Source of the DNA: Grifola frondosa
Taxonomy: Eukaryota; Basidiomycota; Agaricomycetes; Polyporales; Grifolaceae
DNA: 64,000 nt
Reading direction: 5' to 3'
NCBI GenBank assembly: GCA_001683735.1
Contig: LUGG01000007.1
Span: 930,001-994,000 of the forward strand
Part shown: in pieces, positions 34,094 to 47,076 of the stretch
Layout of the letters: every line of letters starts with the position of its first letter
Position numbering within the stretch: position 1 is the stretch's first letter
Made by a program: the position numbers and the translations under genes
Notes under the pieces: generated by a model
Told to the model about the DNA's origin: nothing
Database searches by the model: none
Seen by the model: the letters and a program-made list of their open reading frames with translations, nothing else

Positions 34094-35244
34094 ATGCCTT
34101 CTTACCTGATTACTGGGGCATCTCGAGGCATTGGCGTAAGTGGACACTCTCGAGCATGCGGCGTTCTACTGACATTTGTTCCCAAGCTCGAATTTGTGCG
34201 GCAGCTGGTTCGTATGTCAACCGTGGATAGGGGCTCGCAGCTCACTCACATTCATTCGCAGAGCGCAGATCAGAACAATATAGTGTTTGGGCTTGTCCGC
34301 AACAAGAGCACCGCGACAACGTTGGCGGACCTACAGCGCGAACGGCCGAACGTGCACGTCGTTCAGGCCGACATTGTTGACAGCAAGGCGCTGAAGGCAT
34401 GTCTGAGATGGGCATTGCAGATCGCTCGGGCTGCTGATCGTGTGTTAATAATTGATATCAGGCTGCCGCGGCAGAAGTGGCGAAGGTCACAGGCGGCTCG
34501 CTGGATTATTTGATCAACAATGCCGCGTTCGTGGATGACGAAAAGAGTGGATTGACCCTGGATAGGTTGTAAGTGCACCGTTCTTCCCGCCATCGTCATT
34601 TTAAACCATGATTATAGCCCCAGCGAGGAGGTCCTCGAGAAGGAGCTCCAGAAATCGGTACGTGTCCTCGAATACCGGTCTCTCTCTCTCTCTCTCAGAC
34701 CGTCAACTAAATAATGCGCATGCAGTTCACAATCAATGTGATCGGGGTGGTGCACACCACGAACGCGTTTCTCCCGCTCCTGCGCGCGGGGCGCACGAAG
34801 AAGGTCGTCGCGCTGAGCACGGGCCTTGCGGACGTCGAGCTCACGCTCGTGAGCGGCTTCGCGGTGCACGCGCCGTACTCGATCTCGAAGGTCGCGCTGA
34901 ACATGGCGGTCGCGAAGTACGCGGCGGAGTTCCGCGGCGAGGGCTTCGTGTTTCTCGCGGTCAGCCCGGGGCTGGTGAATACGAAGCAGAGCCCGCGTAC
35001 GTGGGCCGTTTGTTCGTTCGTTCTTCGCATGACGCTGATGCGATTTTTTGTCGTAGCGACGCCGGAGGAGTTGGAGCTGTTTAAGGGCATGGTTGCGGAT
35101 TTCAAGAAGGCGGCGCCGGAGTGGGACGGGAACCCGATCAGCCCTGAGCAGTCTGTGCGGCTGATGCTGGGGGTGGTGGACCGCGCGACGGTGGCGGACA
35201 CTGGGGCGTTCGTATCACATTTTGGGAACAAGCGGTGGTTGTGA
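34094..35244 (+). CDS. Short-chain dehydrogenase/reductase (SDR), intact parent copy
   Basis: NAD(P)-dependent oxidoreductase of about 250 residues. It starts MPSYLITGASRGIG, the TGxxxGxG cofactor loop, with an intron directly after. Then NIVFGLVRNKSTATTLADL, VVQADIVDSKAL, the structural LDYLINNAAF, and NVIGVVHTTNAFLPLLR. VVALSTGLADVE supplies the catalytic Ser region and HAPYSISKVALN the YxxxK pair. The C-terminus is DTGAFVSHFGNKRWL. Six or seven exons, no frame break. Substrate unknown; it resembles fungal NAD(P)-binding SDRs of secondary or carbonyl metabolism. Fragments of this gene recur at 37754-37881 and 50697-51165. Confidence 0.9.
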
Positions 35245-35818
35245 GCGGGATGTGGCGGAGTGTGTGCTCGGCATTTCGTATAATACGTGCTTGCGTGTCC
35301 AGATCTTCCGGACCTGAGTCTGAGCGGTCGTGACTGTGCTTTGTTATCAGTCTTATTTATCGAGTAACTGGATATTTCTAGTTCCATTGAGTGCTGCTGA
35401 AACTTCTGTAAAGTGTACTGGCAGGTCATCCTAGAAATGAGCCTGGTAGCTTTTTCATATCCGCCGAGTAATCTCCCGAGGTGGAGATGCTTAAGTCGAA
35501 GAGCCACACAAGCACGCCGGAGGCCATCAGCAATCCTCAACTTTCCTTACGAACTTATTGCACTACCATATCCGGCGCTTTAGTTCCTGGGGGTTCCGCA
35601 GTGCTAGTGCTGGTTGCAGAGAGCTTCATGCATATAGTAGTGACCGAATCTGAGCAGGGGAAGCAGACGTTAACCACAGCGCGTCGCAGGTGTCTAGGCA
35701 GCATGATGGGCACGGAGAGAGCATCGAGAAGTGGAGGGCCAGACATTGCCGGACAGACTCTAGTGACATTGCAGACCCTTCCGTAGCGGGAGAGTAATGG
35801 GACTTTTGTCTTTCTACC

Positions 35819-37465
<1,647 letters not shown>

Positions 37466-37753
37466 CGGTGGCAAGATGTGTTAGTATGTTTAACTGTCCG
37501 CAGCTTTTCGGCTGAAACCGTATGCCAGATACCCATGTTGGCTTTCCTATAGGCCCGTGTATGCCAGATACCCACGTAACAACGCATGGTGTGTTGATCA
37601 TCAAACCTTCTTGTAGGTCCATTCGCTGATGCTGGGAAAATATCTAGCATTGGCCTCTCAGAATAGTGCTTACTTCCCTTCACTCGCCCAACGATTGAGT
37701 CACGAGTCACTCATACACGAAGATGAAATGTGTGTCATGCAGATGTCCATCAT

Positions 37754-37881
37754 GCTGAGCACGGGCCTCGCGGACGTCGAGTTCACGCTCGCGAGCGGCT
37801 TCGCGGTGCACGCGCCGTACTCGATCTCGAAGGCCGCGCTGAACATGGCGGTCGTGAAGTACGCGGCGGAGTACCGTGGCC
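37754..37881 (+). pseudogene. SDR fragment, truncated duplicate of the gene at 34094
   Basis: 128 bases nearly identical to 34816-34940 of the intact SDR, encoding LSTGLADVEFTLASGFAV and HAPYSISKAALNMAV, then breaking off after KYAAEYRG. The neighbouring bases switch abruptly to an inverted copy of an unrelated gene. It lacks the cofactor loop and C-terminus and cannot be functional. Confidence 0.85.
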
Positions 37882-38600
37882 CTTCTCCAGAATCCGACCC
37901 TGCCATCCCAACTTGAACTCGTTTTACAGTATCTCGTAGGTCTCCGGACACCAATCGCTGTCAATATACACCTTCTGCCACATCGCCTGCAGAGATTCTC
38001 ATACGGACCCGAGAGAGCGGCGTAGAGAGGAAGAATGAGCACTCATAGACAATGCCAACATGATGTGGCACCGGGACGTCTAGGAGAAGCCAAGCTTTGA
38101 CGAGGCTGAACGTCATCAGGACATTCACTCCATGAGAGAGGACGTGGAATCGACAGCACTGTGTGGACTGTACCACGTGTCGTATGACGAAAGCCTACAG
38201 CGAAGCCGGGTTGGCATGAGCGGATGTGAGCGGTATCAGATTGAGGAGAGCACTGCTAGGGTATAGGAAAAGGAGGATGTCGCTTCGCCACTGGCACAGA
38301 GAAATAACGGACCGATAATGCGGCCATCGAGTCGGGATTACACTGGTGCAGGAAGTCCTCCACGAAAACACGGGTCCAGCAGTGGGGATCGCATGGGTTG
38401 CTACTTGAAAATCTTCTGTGGGTACGAAGCCATAAATCTGTTGAATGCGTTGACAAATGGATATTGGCGACTGTGGGGATTTAAGAGAGGAGACGGACAT
38501 TGGCCATACCACGCCAGCCATTGTTCCCACGGATTCGATTATGCCATATCGAGCGCTGTGCCCGATGGCTGTGGGGAACCATCTCCCCTCACTCATCCTC
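37882..38600 (-). pseudogene. Inverted, truncated copy of the nucleotidyltransferase-like gene at 48162-49098
   Basis: The minus strand repeats most of the second exon and the end of the first exon of the gene at 48162. Shared blocks include TEDFQVATHAIPTAGP, NLIPLTSAHANPASL, KAWLLLDV, and DNA identity through to aaggtgtatattgacagcga. Frame changes, stops (for example near 37935) and loss of the last seven or so codons disable it. Its 3' end is joined directly to the SDR fragment at about 37882. Confidence 0.8.
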
Positions 38601-40733
38601 TCCATCTTCTTCAAATCTTCAGAAGAGTCGCTTTGCCACTGCCCAGAGTCCCTCGGTGTGCCCACTTTCTCTCTCTTGCTTCCCTGTTGCATATGCTCTG
38701 ACCTCCCATTTCTCTCTCTCTTTCCTTCCTTGTCATCCTCCATCAATATAATATGAGGAGCTCTCGCCCTCAGGGCCCGCTCTCACCGCTCTTGCCTACG
38801 TGCCGCATCCCCGCCTGCAGCCGCACACACCCCACGTGTGCTCCCGCACCCCGATATGCCCCCCTCACACATGCCACTAGTTGTGTCCCGGCGAACATGA
38901 TGAGCATGAGCTCGATGCCGAGGCTGACCATGCATGTCATATGCGCTGATCACTGCCGGGTGCTCCGAGGTCTTTCTTGTCTTTGTAGCTTGCTTCTTGA
39001 GTGCACGTGCGTGATTGTTGCGAAGTGCGGTGAGCATCTCAGTGCGCAGGAACAACTCGGCAGGTGATGGACAATGCTCTTATCAGAGAGGGCCTTGTAG
39101 CACATGAAGGTGAAGGCAAGAGCTGCGGGATGAGCATACACAGGTGCTGGCAGTGAAGATCAAGCAACACGGTGAGCCGCTGCAATGGCTGCCACACCAT
39201 GGCGCTCAACAAGGAGGGTATGCTCATGAGGAGCTTCAATGGCTTGAGGTGAGCATGCACCATTGTGCTTGCTGCAAAATGCAAGGAACACTAGTCTGCT
39301 GTGGAAAGTGGCCATGTTGCTTGTGCAAGTGATGGTTTTAACTCCATACCTCATCTCAGAGCTGTAGGTGGGGTGAACTGGAAGTATCCCACTACAGTGA
39401 ACTACCTCCGTTTTTACTGATTGAGGAGCTTGTCAGAGACAGGCTCTATTGCAAATCAAGATTCAACAAAGTGACCAATGTTCTTTGTGGCTCCTTTGCA
39501 GCTCATAACTAGCAATGGTGTGAATCATGATGTTTGTTACATAGTACGCTCATGCTGCAAGCATGTGATCATCAGCGAAAGTCAACTTTTTCTCAAGATA
39601 CTTAGATAGGCCTACTTATTTATCTTATTACATTTTACTTGTGGAGTGAGGGTGCTGCTTCGCACGCCAGACCCGATTCCCCGCTGGGAACAGGAAGTAG
39701 CTGCATTTGAAATATATTAAGCTATGCCGCCTTTCTCGTTAACGCAAATGCACTATAGTACGCACGTCGCGGCGCAGGTTTTCACCACACCCTTGCTTCA
39801 AAGTCATGTTCATATTCCCATGGGTTTATATGGTGAAGAGTACCTCCATTTAGTAACTCATCATTGCCAGAGAATACAGAAAAGTACAGCACTGTAAATT
39901 ATTGATCATGTATTTGTGCATATGGTCGAAGATGGCAGATATTTCTGCATGGGAATTTGTGTGCTCACTGGTATGAATGAGCATTATGCATGGTGCAAAA
40001 TAAGTTATGAACGTGGACGACTTGTAGATGTATGGATGTACAGTAGTTATAGCGACAAGATGCCACAGCGGAGTTCAGTCGAGGCTGGTTGAAGAGTCAA
40101 AGTAGAATGTAACAGTCTGCTTATCCCTCCTATAATGCCGAACAGTGATCCTATATACTACACAGAGTGAGCCCAGCATCATACAATCTAAAACTTTCAC
40201 AGATATGGCGATGGCAACAAGTACTATGCCTACAACTTAACCTGTCGGCAACAACAAGCACTGTGAATGTTCTCACACGTCACATCTATTGCTGCCGGCG
40301 GATGCGGGTTCTGTGACACCGGCGGAGCCCGCTGATTTCCCCAAATCTGCACACCTGCGGCGCCGAAGTTGGGACCCGCGCCGTGCCGCCGGAGTGGTAA
40401 AAGTGTCACACGTCACACCTGGCGCCGGAATGGTCATATATTAGTACAGTATCTGGACTACATCACCGTGATCGTGAGAATGCATATAAGGCGTGATCGT
40501 GAGAATCGGTTCCACGGCGTGACCTATGATTTTACCAACTAGTATCCGATTCCAAGGGGAATCGGAATTTCTTAATTACCTTATTTAAGCACTAAAAGGG
40601 GGGAAAAGAGTCAAGGACTACTTAGTTAAATGCTCTAAGTGACAAAAAAAGTAACATTAAGTCAGAATAAGTCCCTAAGCAAAAGTTGGATTTTGCTGAT
40701 GACTTGGCAAATACTCACATTGAATTTTGACTG
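38601..40733. other. Accessory spacer DNA, AT-rich in its right half, no supported gene
   Basis: The left part holds short GC-mixed frames without recognised family. The right part is AT-rich. It includes a GC-rich island at about 40285-40430 flanked by the direct repeat tcacacgtcaca, a tandem gtgatcgtgagaat (about 40470 and 40493), and a perfect 9-bp hairpin, TCCGATTCC/GGAATCGGA, at 40545-40566. This looks like old repeat or transposon debris, but no element could be identified. Confidence 0.35.
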
Positions 40734-41404
40734 ATGACGGCATGTCATGGGAAAATCCATATAATGCAGCATGCTTTAGGCGCCCTGCTCGCCCTTCTTT
40801 CGTCTGAAAAGCCCTTATCAATTTTACAAAAGTTCCTCATAATGTTCAATGATCATTTGAACAATTTGAAGCCAACAAGACGTCAACTTCCAAGACAAGT
40901 AATTGCACTCAGAGATGGTAGGTAACCTTTAACTACAATATTTCTAGTAATAACTCAGTTGTAGAATTCTTTTTGAACAACAACTGGCCCACCAACGACG
41001 AGTTGTATGCTCTATATGATGTAATAGCTCAGCAGCCTGGCTGTGAGTTTTACAGCTTCAAGAAGCTCCAGCACTGGCTTGCTGAGAGGCAAAAAAGTTT
41101 GAAAATGAAAACAAATGGTGTGCATTTATTCTCCAATAATTGCATGAAAACCAGTTTTAATCTTTCATATATTGCATTGACAGATGCGCAAGTGTTCAGT
41201 GTGCTGCATTCCTGGCTTCAGATCTATCCAGACCCCACCTGTTCCATGGTGGCATGCTGGGCAGAAACTTTGCATGTTGCTCCAACACACATTTTTACCT
41301 GGATCAGGGATATCCAAAAGATGCAGGTATGTCTTGTTAATTGCTCAAGCTTTCAAGTAAATCTTAGCAGGAGATGTTCACAGCAGGCTGCTGCAGTTGT
41401 CTGA
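40734..41404 (+). CDS. Homeodomain-like protein of a lineage-specific fungal family (structure uncertain)
   Basis: ATG at 40734. An intron (about 40918-40965) joins ALRDG to VVEFFLNNNWPTNDELYAL. This exon contains two helix-turn-helix-like repeats. The first has WPTNDELYALYDVIAQQ then FKKLQHWLAERQKSLK, resembling a homeodomain recognition helix (WFxxRR type). The second has LTDAQVFSVLHSWLQIYPD then VAPTHIFTWIRDIQ. This double pattern recalls multicopy homeodomain-like proteins of Agaricomycetes; the call rests on pattern memory. The end is uncertain: a stop follows at 41404, or an intron begins after KMQ near 41326. It stands alone in AT-rich accessory DNA, which fits a young or mobile gene. 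Confidence 0.45.
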
Positions 41405-41722
41405 TGAACATGTTGTGCCGTCTCCACCTGCTCTAGTAGTGCTTTCCTTGCATCCTGTACCATAGATATACCACTCAAATATCATCAGGCAACTATTATG
41501 GCTGCATGACAAGTCCACTATTTGCATTGATGATGTCCGCAACTTGGTACAGAAGAGAATGAGGTGTTCGGGGTACATAAGGTTGTGATCAGGGTCTGGG
41601 CGCGTGACTGCGGACTGCTTGAAGACGCGTAAGTACTTGGAACCTCTTCCAGTACGACCGTTCTACGACTACACGACTCCTCTACCTTCACTCACCTACT
41701 CACCGCCTCGCACGTCTCCAGC

Positions 41723-42775
41723 ATGGCGGCCGCCTCTGTATACTCCCCGCCCGGATTCGACTTCTCGAACCAAATTCGGTACGCACCTCATTCCGCACTG
41801 AAGCGTGCACAGCTCTCATAGCAGGTAGCAACTCCTTCCTCACCGAGCGCGGGCTCCCCCTACCAAAGGCCACCAGCACAGGCACAACCATCGTCGGCTG
41901 CCTCTTCAAAGACGGCATCATCCTCGGCGCCGACACCCGCGCGACGGAGGGCCCGATCGTCGCAGACAAGAACTGCGAGAAGGTGCGTTCGTCGAGCTCG
42001 TTGCATCCCGCCTCACGCACCCCTCACCCGCGCGCTGCAGATCCACTACATCACAGAGTCCATCCGCTGCTGCGGCGCGGGCACCGCTGCGGACACCGAG
42101 TTCACGACCGCGCTCATCTCCTCGAACATGGAGCTGCACGGGCTCTCCACGGGGCGCAAGCCGCGCGTCGTGACCGCGATGACCATGCTGAAGCAGATGC
42201 TTTTCCGGTGCGTACTCCCCTCCCCTTTCTCCCCCGCTGCGGCCGACGCCTCTGCGTGTTAGGTACCAAGGCCAGATCGGCGCGGCGCTCGTGCTCGGCG
42301 GCGTGGACGCCACCGGCGCGCACCTTTTCACGATCCACCCGCACGGCTCGACGGACAAGTTGCCGTACGTCACTATGGGCTCCGGCAGCCTCGCCGCGAT
42401 GGCCGTCTTCGAGAGCCAGTGGCGGCCCGACCTGGAGGTGCGTCCCATCCCTTCGTCCCTCGCGTGCCTACTAATCATGTTCCTTCGTGTTTGCGGCGCG
42501 AGCAGCGAAAAGAGGCCCTCGACATCGTGTGCGCGGCGATCTCCGCGGGCATCTTCAACGACCTCGGGTCTGGCTCGAACGTGGACGCGTGCGTGATCAC
42601 CGCGTCGCACACAGAGATGCTGCGCAACTTCGTGAAGCCGAACGAGCGTGTGGAGAAGGAGAAGAGCTACGGCTTCCGCCGGGGGACGACCGCGTGGAAG
42701 TCCGAGGAGATTCGAAACCTCGTCGTCGAGGAGACAGTCACGCATATCAGTGGGGATGCGATGGACACGAGCTAG
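41723..42775 (+). CDS. PUP1: 20S proteasome subunit beta-2 (trypsin-like)
   Basis: Catalytic subunit of the 20S core. ATG at 41723, with [18 protein letters not shown] as propeptide start. After splicing, [14 protein letters not shown] gives the autocleavage site, freeing the N-terminal catalytic Thr. [19 protein letters not shown] includes the conserved Asp17 region, and Lys33 is in [34 protein letters not shown] and SNVDACVIT follow. The C-terminal tail ([16 protein letters not shown]) is the beta-2 arm that wraps the neighbouring subunit. Five short introns, no frame break, about 270 residues. Convergent with the PP2C gene, 405 bases apart. Confidence 0.95.
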
Positions 42776-43179
42776 ATGTAATGCTATTCGATTCTTTGTT
42801 TTTTTTGTCTGCGTGCTGCTAGGTCCAACGTCGTAAAGCGGAGATGTCTGTATTATACACGTGCATGGCTACGATTGATTCACGCTGATCCTTTCGCAAT
42901 GAGCCATGACACTAAGGAGCACTAAGGTGGTCCAGACAACGTCCTAGCTGATTGTAGATGTATTATTACACACGGATGGTACACTGCTGAGATCCATTTT
43001 ACAAATGCGGGGCTTCCGGAATTCTACACAGGTGAGGGGTGTGGGGTGGGGTTGTATGGGGCGATAAACGTTGTGGGGTGATAAAGATATTGGCATGCAA
43101 GGAAAATGAAATGGAATGGAATGAGAGGGGATCCGATCGACTATTCCTTCGACTTTTATACACGTGACGCACTATCCGC
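42776..43179. other. 3' intergenic region between PUP1 and the PP2C gene
   Basis: Two convergent genes end here. Nothing besides likely 3' untranslated and polyadenylation sequence was recognised. Confidence 0.4.
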
Positions 43180-45179
43180 TCACTCTACCGGGGAGATCAC
43201 CGCGACGAGGACCGAGATGTCTGCACTCAAATCAGCCCAGGCCATACTACGAACACGAACGCGAACACGAGACACTCACCATCGGGCTTCCCGCCGCGGA
43301 ACGCCTTCCCGTGCTCTCTCGCCCTCCGGCCAAACGGCACCTCGCGCTCCTCCGCCTTACCCCCGCGACCTCTGACACGCGCCGCGCCCGCGAGCACAGC
43401 GCCTCGCTGAGCATTCCGCGAGCGTCGTGCGACGGAACGCACGCACGGGGCTCGCGTCGCGCATGCGCGGCGGGGGCGGTGCGTGCTCGAGCATGAATGT
43501 GCGGCGGAAGCGCACGACCTCGTCGAGGATCTCCTCGTCCCACAGGTTGTCGCTCAGCCCGTCGCTCGCGAGCACAAGGATGTCGTCCGCCTGTACGGGC
43601 ACCGCGAACACCTGTGCGTCGCGCGCGCGCGTCGGCGACGACGGCCCGAGCTGCACGGGCGTGTTAAACTGTGCGGCGCATCAGGATCGCTGCTCGCGAG
43701 GAAGAAGGAAAAAAAGGGACTCACATTCCACCACATCTCCTCTGTGCGCCATATGACCTCGTCGCCGCGGATGAGCATGCCAAGCAGTCGCCGAGGTGGG
43801 CGATGCGGAGGACGCACCACGGTCGGCCTCTACGGACGGCGACTTGGTAAAGCGCGGCTGTGGGGAGAAGAGAGACGACTGTCGCCTGGGCTTGTTCGGG
43901 CCAGAAGGGTGCTCGAGGACAGCGAGCAGCGCAGTGGATGAGCCTTGCAAAATTGGCACGGTCGATGCGGAGGCCGGTGGTGGCGACGCGGACGAGTTAT
44001 GTTGCAATGCTGGTGAGGCTAAAGTTGGCAACGTCCACCGTCGCCGGGTCCGCAAGGTGGCGGGGAGCATGCAGGCGTATCGTCGGAACGATGCCGGACA
44101 TGAGACTGTAGAGTCTTCTCAAAGGCCCGCTCCAATATCATCAGTACGTCTAATCCGTCTTCGAGCTCTTCTAGCGAGTCTTCGAGTTCTGCGCACAGAT
44201 CGTCTTCCTCCGACATGGTAGCGACATCCGACCTGAGGACGTAAACAATATCAGAGGTATGCCAGAACACCAAAACGCAGCGCACGCACTCTACGTCCGA
44301 ACCAAATGCCGGCGCAGCGGTTCTACTTCCTCGAACAGTAGTGCATTAATCTCCGTGCAAACAGGGCATGGGGAGGGTTCTAGGGCATTGGCTGTATGAG
44401 GATAATCATTGATGATCATCAATGAACTGTGTGAGAGCAACGTGGGGACGTAAGACATACCGGTGCGGCGCAGCTTGGACCAGCCCCAACGCCATCTGCG
44501 ACGCCCATGGCATTGTCGTGGACAAAATACGCATCTTCGCCGACCTGCACCGCGCGAGCAAGGTCCTCGGTTGGTCGTTTCTAGACCGAATACCGCCGAC
44601 GAAACCCATTTTTCCCTGGCCGTCGCGACCGGCAACGCAGGCACCGCAAGAGCGTTTAGGAATACCGTAGGCTCCGACATCTAGCTGGTAGCGAGTGCGC
44701 TGGCGTTTTGAGGGATGGTCGGGGTGGCGGGGTCGGCAGAAGTAGAGGTGTAGCCGAAAGGCGTAGAGAAAGACTGGTAGAGAAAGAAGGGGCTCTGACT
44801 GAAGGAAGGAGAATTCGATGATTCGAACTGGCCAAAAGTCAAAGCCAAAGACGAGGAGGGGGGCCGGTAGACTGATTTTGAGACGAAGGGGCATTCTGGC
44901 CAGAATGATTGGAATACAACGAATTTGTCTCGATCTCTGCCTTGGCCTCTGCAGCAAGACGAGAGACGACGAGATTGGGGTTGCTAGGTCGAGAGGTGGG
45001 AGGAGGTTGTGGTGGAGCATCGAAGAAAGAGAGGGGATGTGAAGCGTTGACGGTGTACAAGGAACGAGAAGCAGAGTTGGAGCGGACTCTGGAGATGGGA
45101 GAGCATGAAGCAGGTGGAGAGGCGATGAGACGGCGGACCTGGGAAGGACGGTGTAGAGGCGTTTGTGAATGGTCTTCAT
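43180..45179 (-). CDS. PTC7: PTC7-type protein phosphatase 2C, broken by several apparent frameshifts
   Basis: Metal-dependent Ser/Thr phosphatase, mitochondrial in yeast. Possible start MKTIHKRLYTVLPRS at 45179, basic and Ser-rich like a targeting peptide. Family blocks in order: HPLSFFDAPPQPPPTSRPSN, VSRLAAEAKAEIETNSLY, LDVGAYGIPK, REKWVSSAVFGLE, VQVGEDAYFVHDNAMGVADG (metal-binding Asp), LEELEDGLDVLMILERAFEK, QGSSTALLAVLEHPSG, LRIAHLGDC, MLIRGDEVIWRTEEMWWN, DDILVLASDGLSDNLWDEE and GKAFRGGKPD|DISVLVAVIS. They lie in changing frames, and several changes can be healed by one added base (near 43417 and 43780 for example). Either a pseudogene or an error-rich sequence stretch. The Trp usually after ADGVGG is replaced. 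Confidence 0.7.
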
Positions 45180-45395
45180 GCTGGACGACGAGGACCACGA
45201 CGACGACAAGGTCGATGGTGAGGGCGCAAAGGGAGAACGGAATGCAAGGAGGTGAATGGTCGCCTTTGGCCACTCGCTAAAGGCCACGAGCGTCTGAAAT
45301 GCGGGAAGGGGGTCTAGTCGCTCTTCGGCCCTTCCGACCTTCCCCGATGTTCCCGATCGCCGGTCAATAAAAAGAAGCGAAAGATAAATCTCCCA

Positions 45396-45494
45396 TGGCC
45401 AACGTCGGGATCGAACCGACGACTTGGTGTAACACAAATTCTGAGAATACCATTGGTATTAGCACCACGCTCTAACCAACTGAGCTAGTCGGCC
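45396..45494 (-). tRNA. tRNA-Ile(AAT) with 26-nt intron
   Basis: The reverse strand has acceptor ggccgac/gttggcc, the same D arm as the other copies, anticodon AAT, and a perfectly paired anticodon stem (tggtg/cacca, a compensated version of cgcca). The T stem gtcgg/ccgac is fully paired. The variable region is one base shorter than in the other copies. The 26-nt intron is unrelated in sequence to theirs. Probably functional. Confidence 0.8.
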
Positions 45495-47076
45495 AATAAT
45501 TGAAGTTAACATATTTCCTATCACACTGTCTCCCAAGTAGTAAAACAAATATAAGTGACCAATTGTGATCAAGAGCCAACAGCTCTTTTCTTGTTACGAC
45601 ATTCCGTATGGTCGCCTATTAGTATACGCACATATATGACCTGAAAGGAATGCGAGAATGCGTCCAAGTATTGATCAACATACTGATCCTTGGCACTACC
45701 TGGCACACCAGTTCCAATATTGGTTTTGTCGCGCTGTGGATTCGTACGCGCCTTCCTCAAACGAGGCTTCAACGTCCATGGGACCATGCGCACGCCGCAG
45801 AACGGCGACGCCCAATAGGGAGCAATGATATCGGCGTGACGGACATCAGCAAAGTGAGCACTGCTCTTCGGATGCCCTGCGTATTTGCGAATCCTTGTGT
45901 ATAAGAAAGCGCGTTTGACAAGGCTGTGAAGGCTCCATGCCGTGGCCCGTCGCGCACACTGCACCGCCGGTGATATACGTACGATACAAGAAACCCGAAG
46001 AGTTGATCGCCCCGGCGGTCGACGGAGTAATGCCAAAAAGCGTGTGCAAACACGGTCAGGCTGTTTTGCTCTTTCAATATGCTCGCAAATGAATCATATA
46101 CGCACGACAAATGTCAATGTGTGCTTGTCACTCCTTCACTGCAGCCATACTTTTTCTCTCACAGCAGAACCATGGACGTTTGACAATGGAGCGATAAATG
46201 CTAAATGCGGACGGAGAAGCCACCCCAGTCCACATTGTATGCTTCATCATCGCTCCAGCTTTATGTCGTGGAAGCGCGATGAGGGTTTGAGATATGCACG
46301 CAGCAGAGCAGATCTGCGTCATTCGAAAGAAACTGCGGGTCGATGAGGAGTGGCACACTGCTCGGGTCTGCAGACGAGTGGGACTGGCACGTTCGCGAAA
46401 CTGAAGACGCCCTTGTTTTTCTGTGCGGGCGCGGCTCATGGCCACTATTATATGCCATCTAGACGTGATGTTAGACCGGTGAAGATACATAAAATCACAG
46501 CGAGGACGTCGCCTTAACGTATTATCAATTCAATTCGACCACCTAACCCGATTTAGTGTACTGTTGAACATTCATGGATGCGCGAGTCATCCGAATCGAA
46601 GTCGGAAAAGAAGAGGGCATTTGGGAGACCCAGAGGAACCACACTCCGCCAGGAGCAAAAGCTCACCGGTCACCGGCCATTACTGGGACGGCTTGTGAGC
46701 ACACATCCTGTAGTCCTCGATCAGGTTCAGAAAATCTGAATATGATAACACCACAGCTTACGTACCAAATATTAAGTCATATGATGTGAAGAACAACCGC
46801 ACAGGAGTGACAGTCAAGGATCTATGCATCTTATATCACCGTATAAGCGAGCCATCACCGCAAATGCTGAGTCGTTCGCGTTATCGTCGTCGAAGCTCGG
46901 CTCGTAGCAGCAAATTTGCTCGAATAAGAGCGATAGGATCAATTGAACGGAGGTAAATGTTAAAGCCAGTCAGATACAAACACTCAGCACGACTGTGTAC
47001 CGAGTAAACACGCTGAAGTTATCGAACACAGTTAGAGGATTGCTCTCCAGATTTTTAATCGTTTGCTCACAATATG
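45495..47076. other. Region without a secure gene; possible relic coding pieces
   Basis: A minus-strand open frame of 155 codons (46036-45569) lacks an ATG until its middle (MVPWTLKPRLRKAR) and matches nothing known. Another minus-strand piece (about 46400-46270, SSADPSSVPLLIDPQFLSND) faintly recalls the C-terminal part of GMC oxidoreductases. These could be parts of one decayed gene. The rest shows nothing recognisable. Confidence 0.3.

Noticed and set aside
38753..39332. Cys/His-rich short ORFs suggesting a KDZ-transposon CxC domain
   Set aside because: Spacing of cysteines does not extend beyond a few residues and no transposase core follows.
45569..46490. Possible GMC oxidoreductase or other gene on the minus strand
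   Set aside because: Only one weak motif (PSSVPLLIDPQFLSND) and frames without a proper ATG; no flavin-binding motif or coherent exon chain was found.
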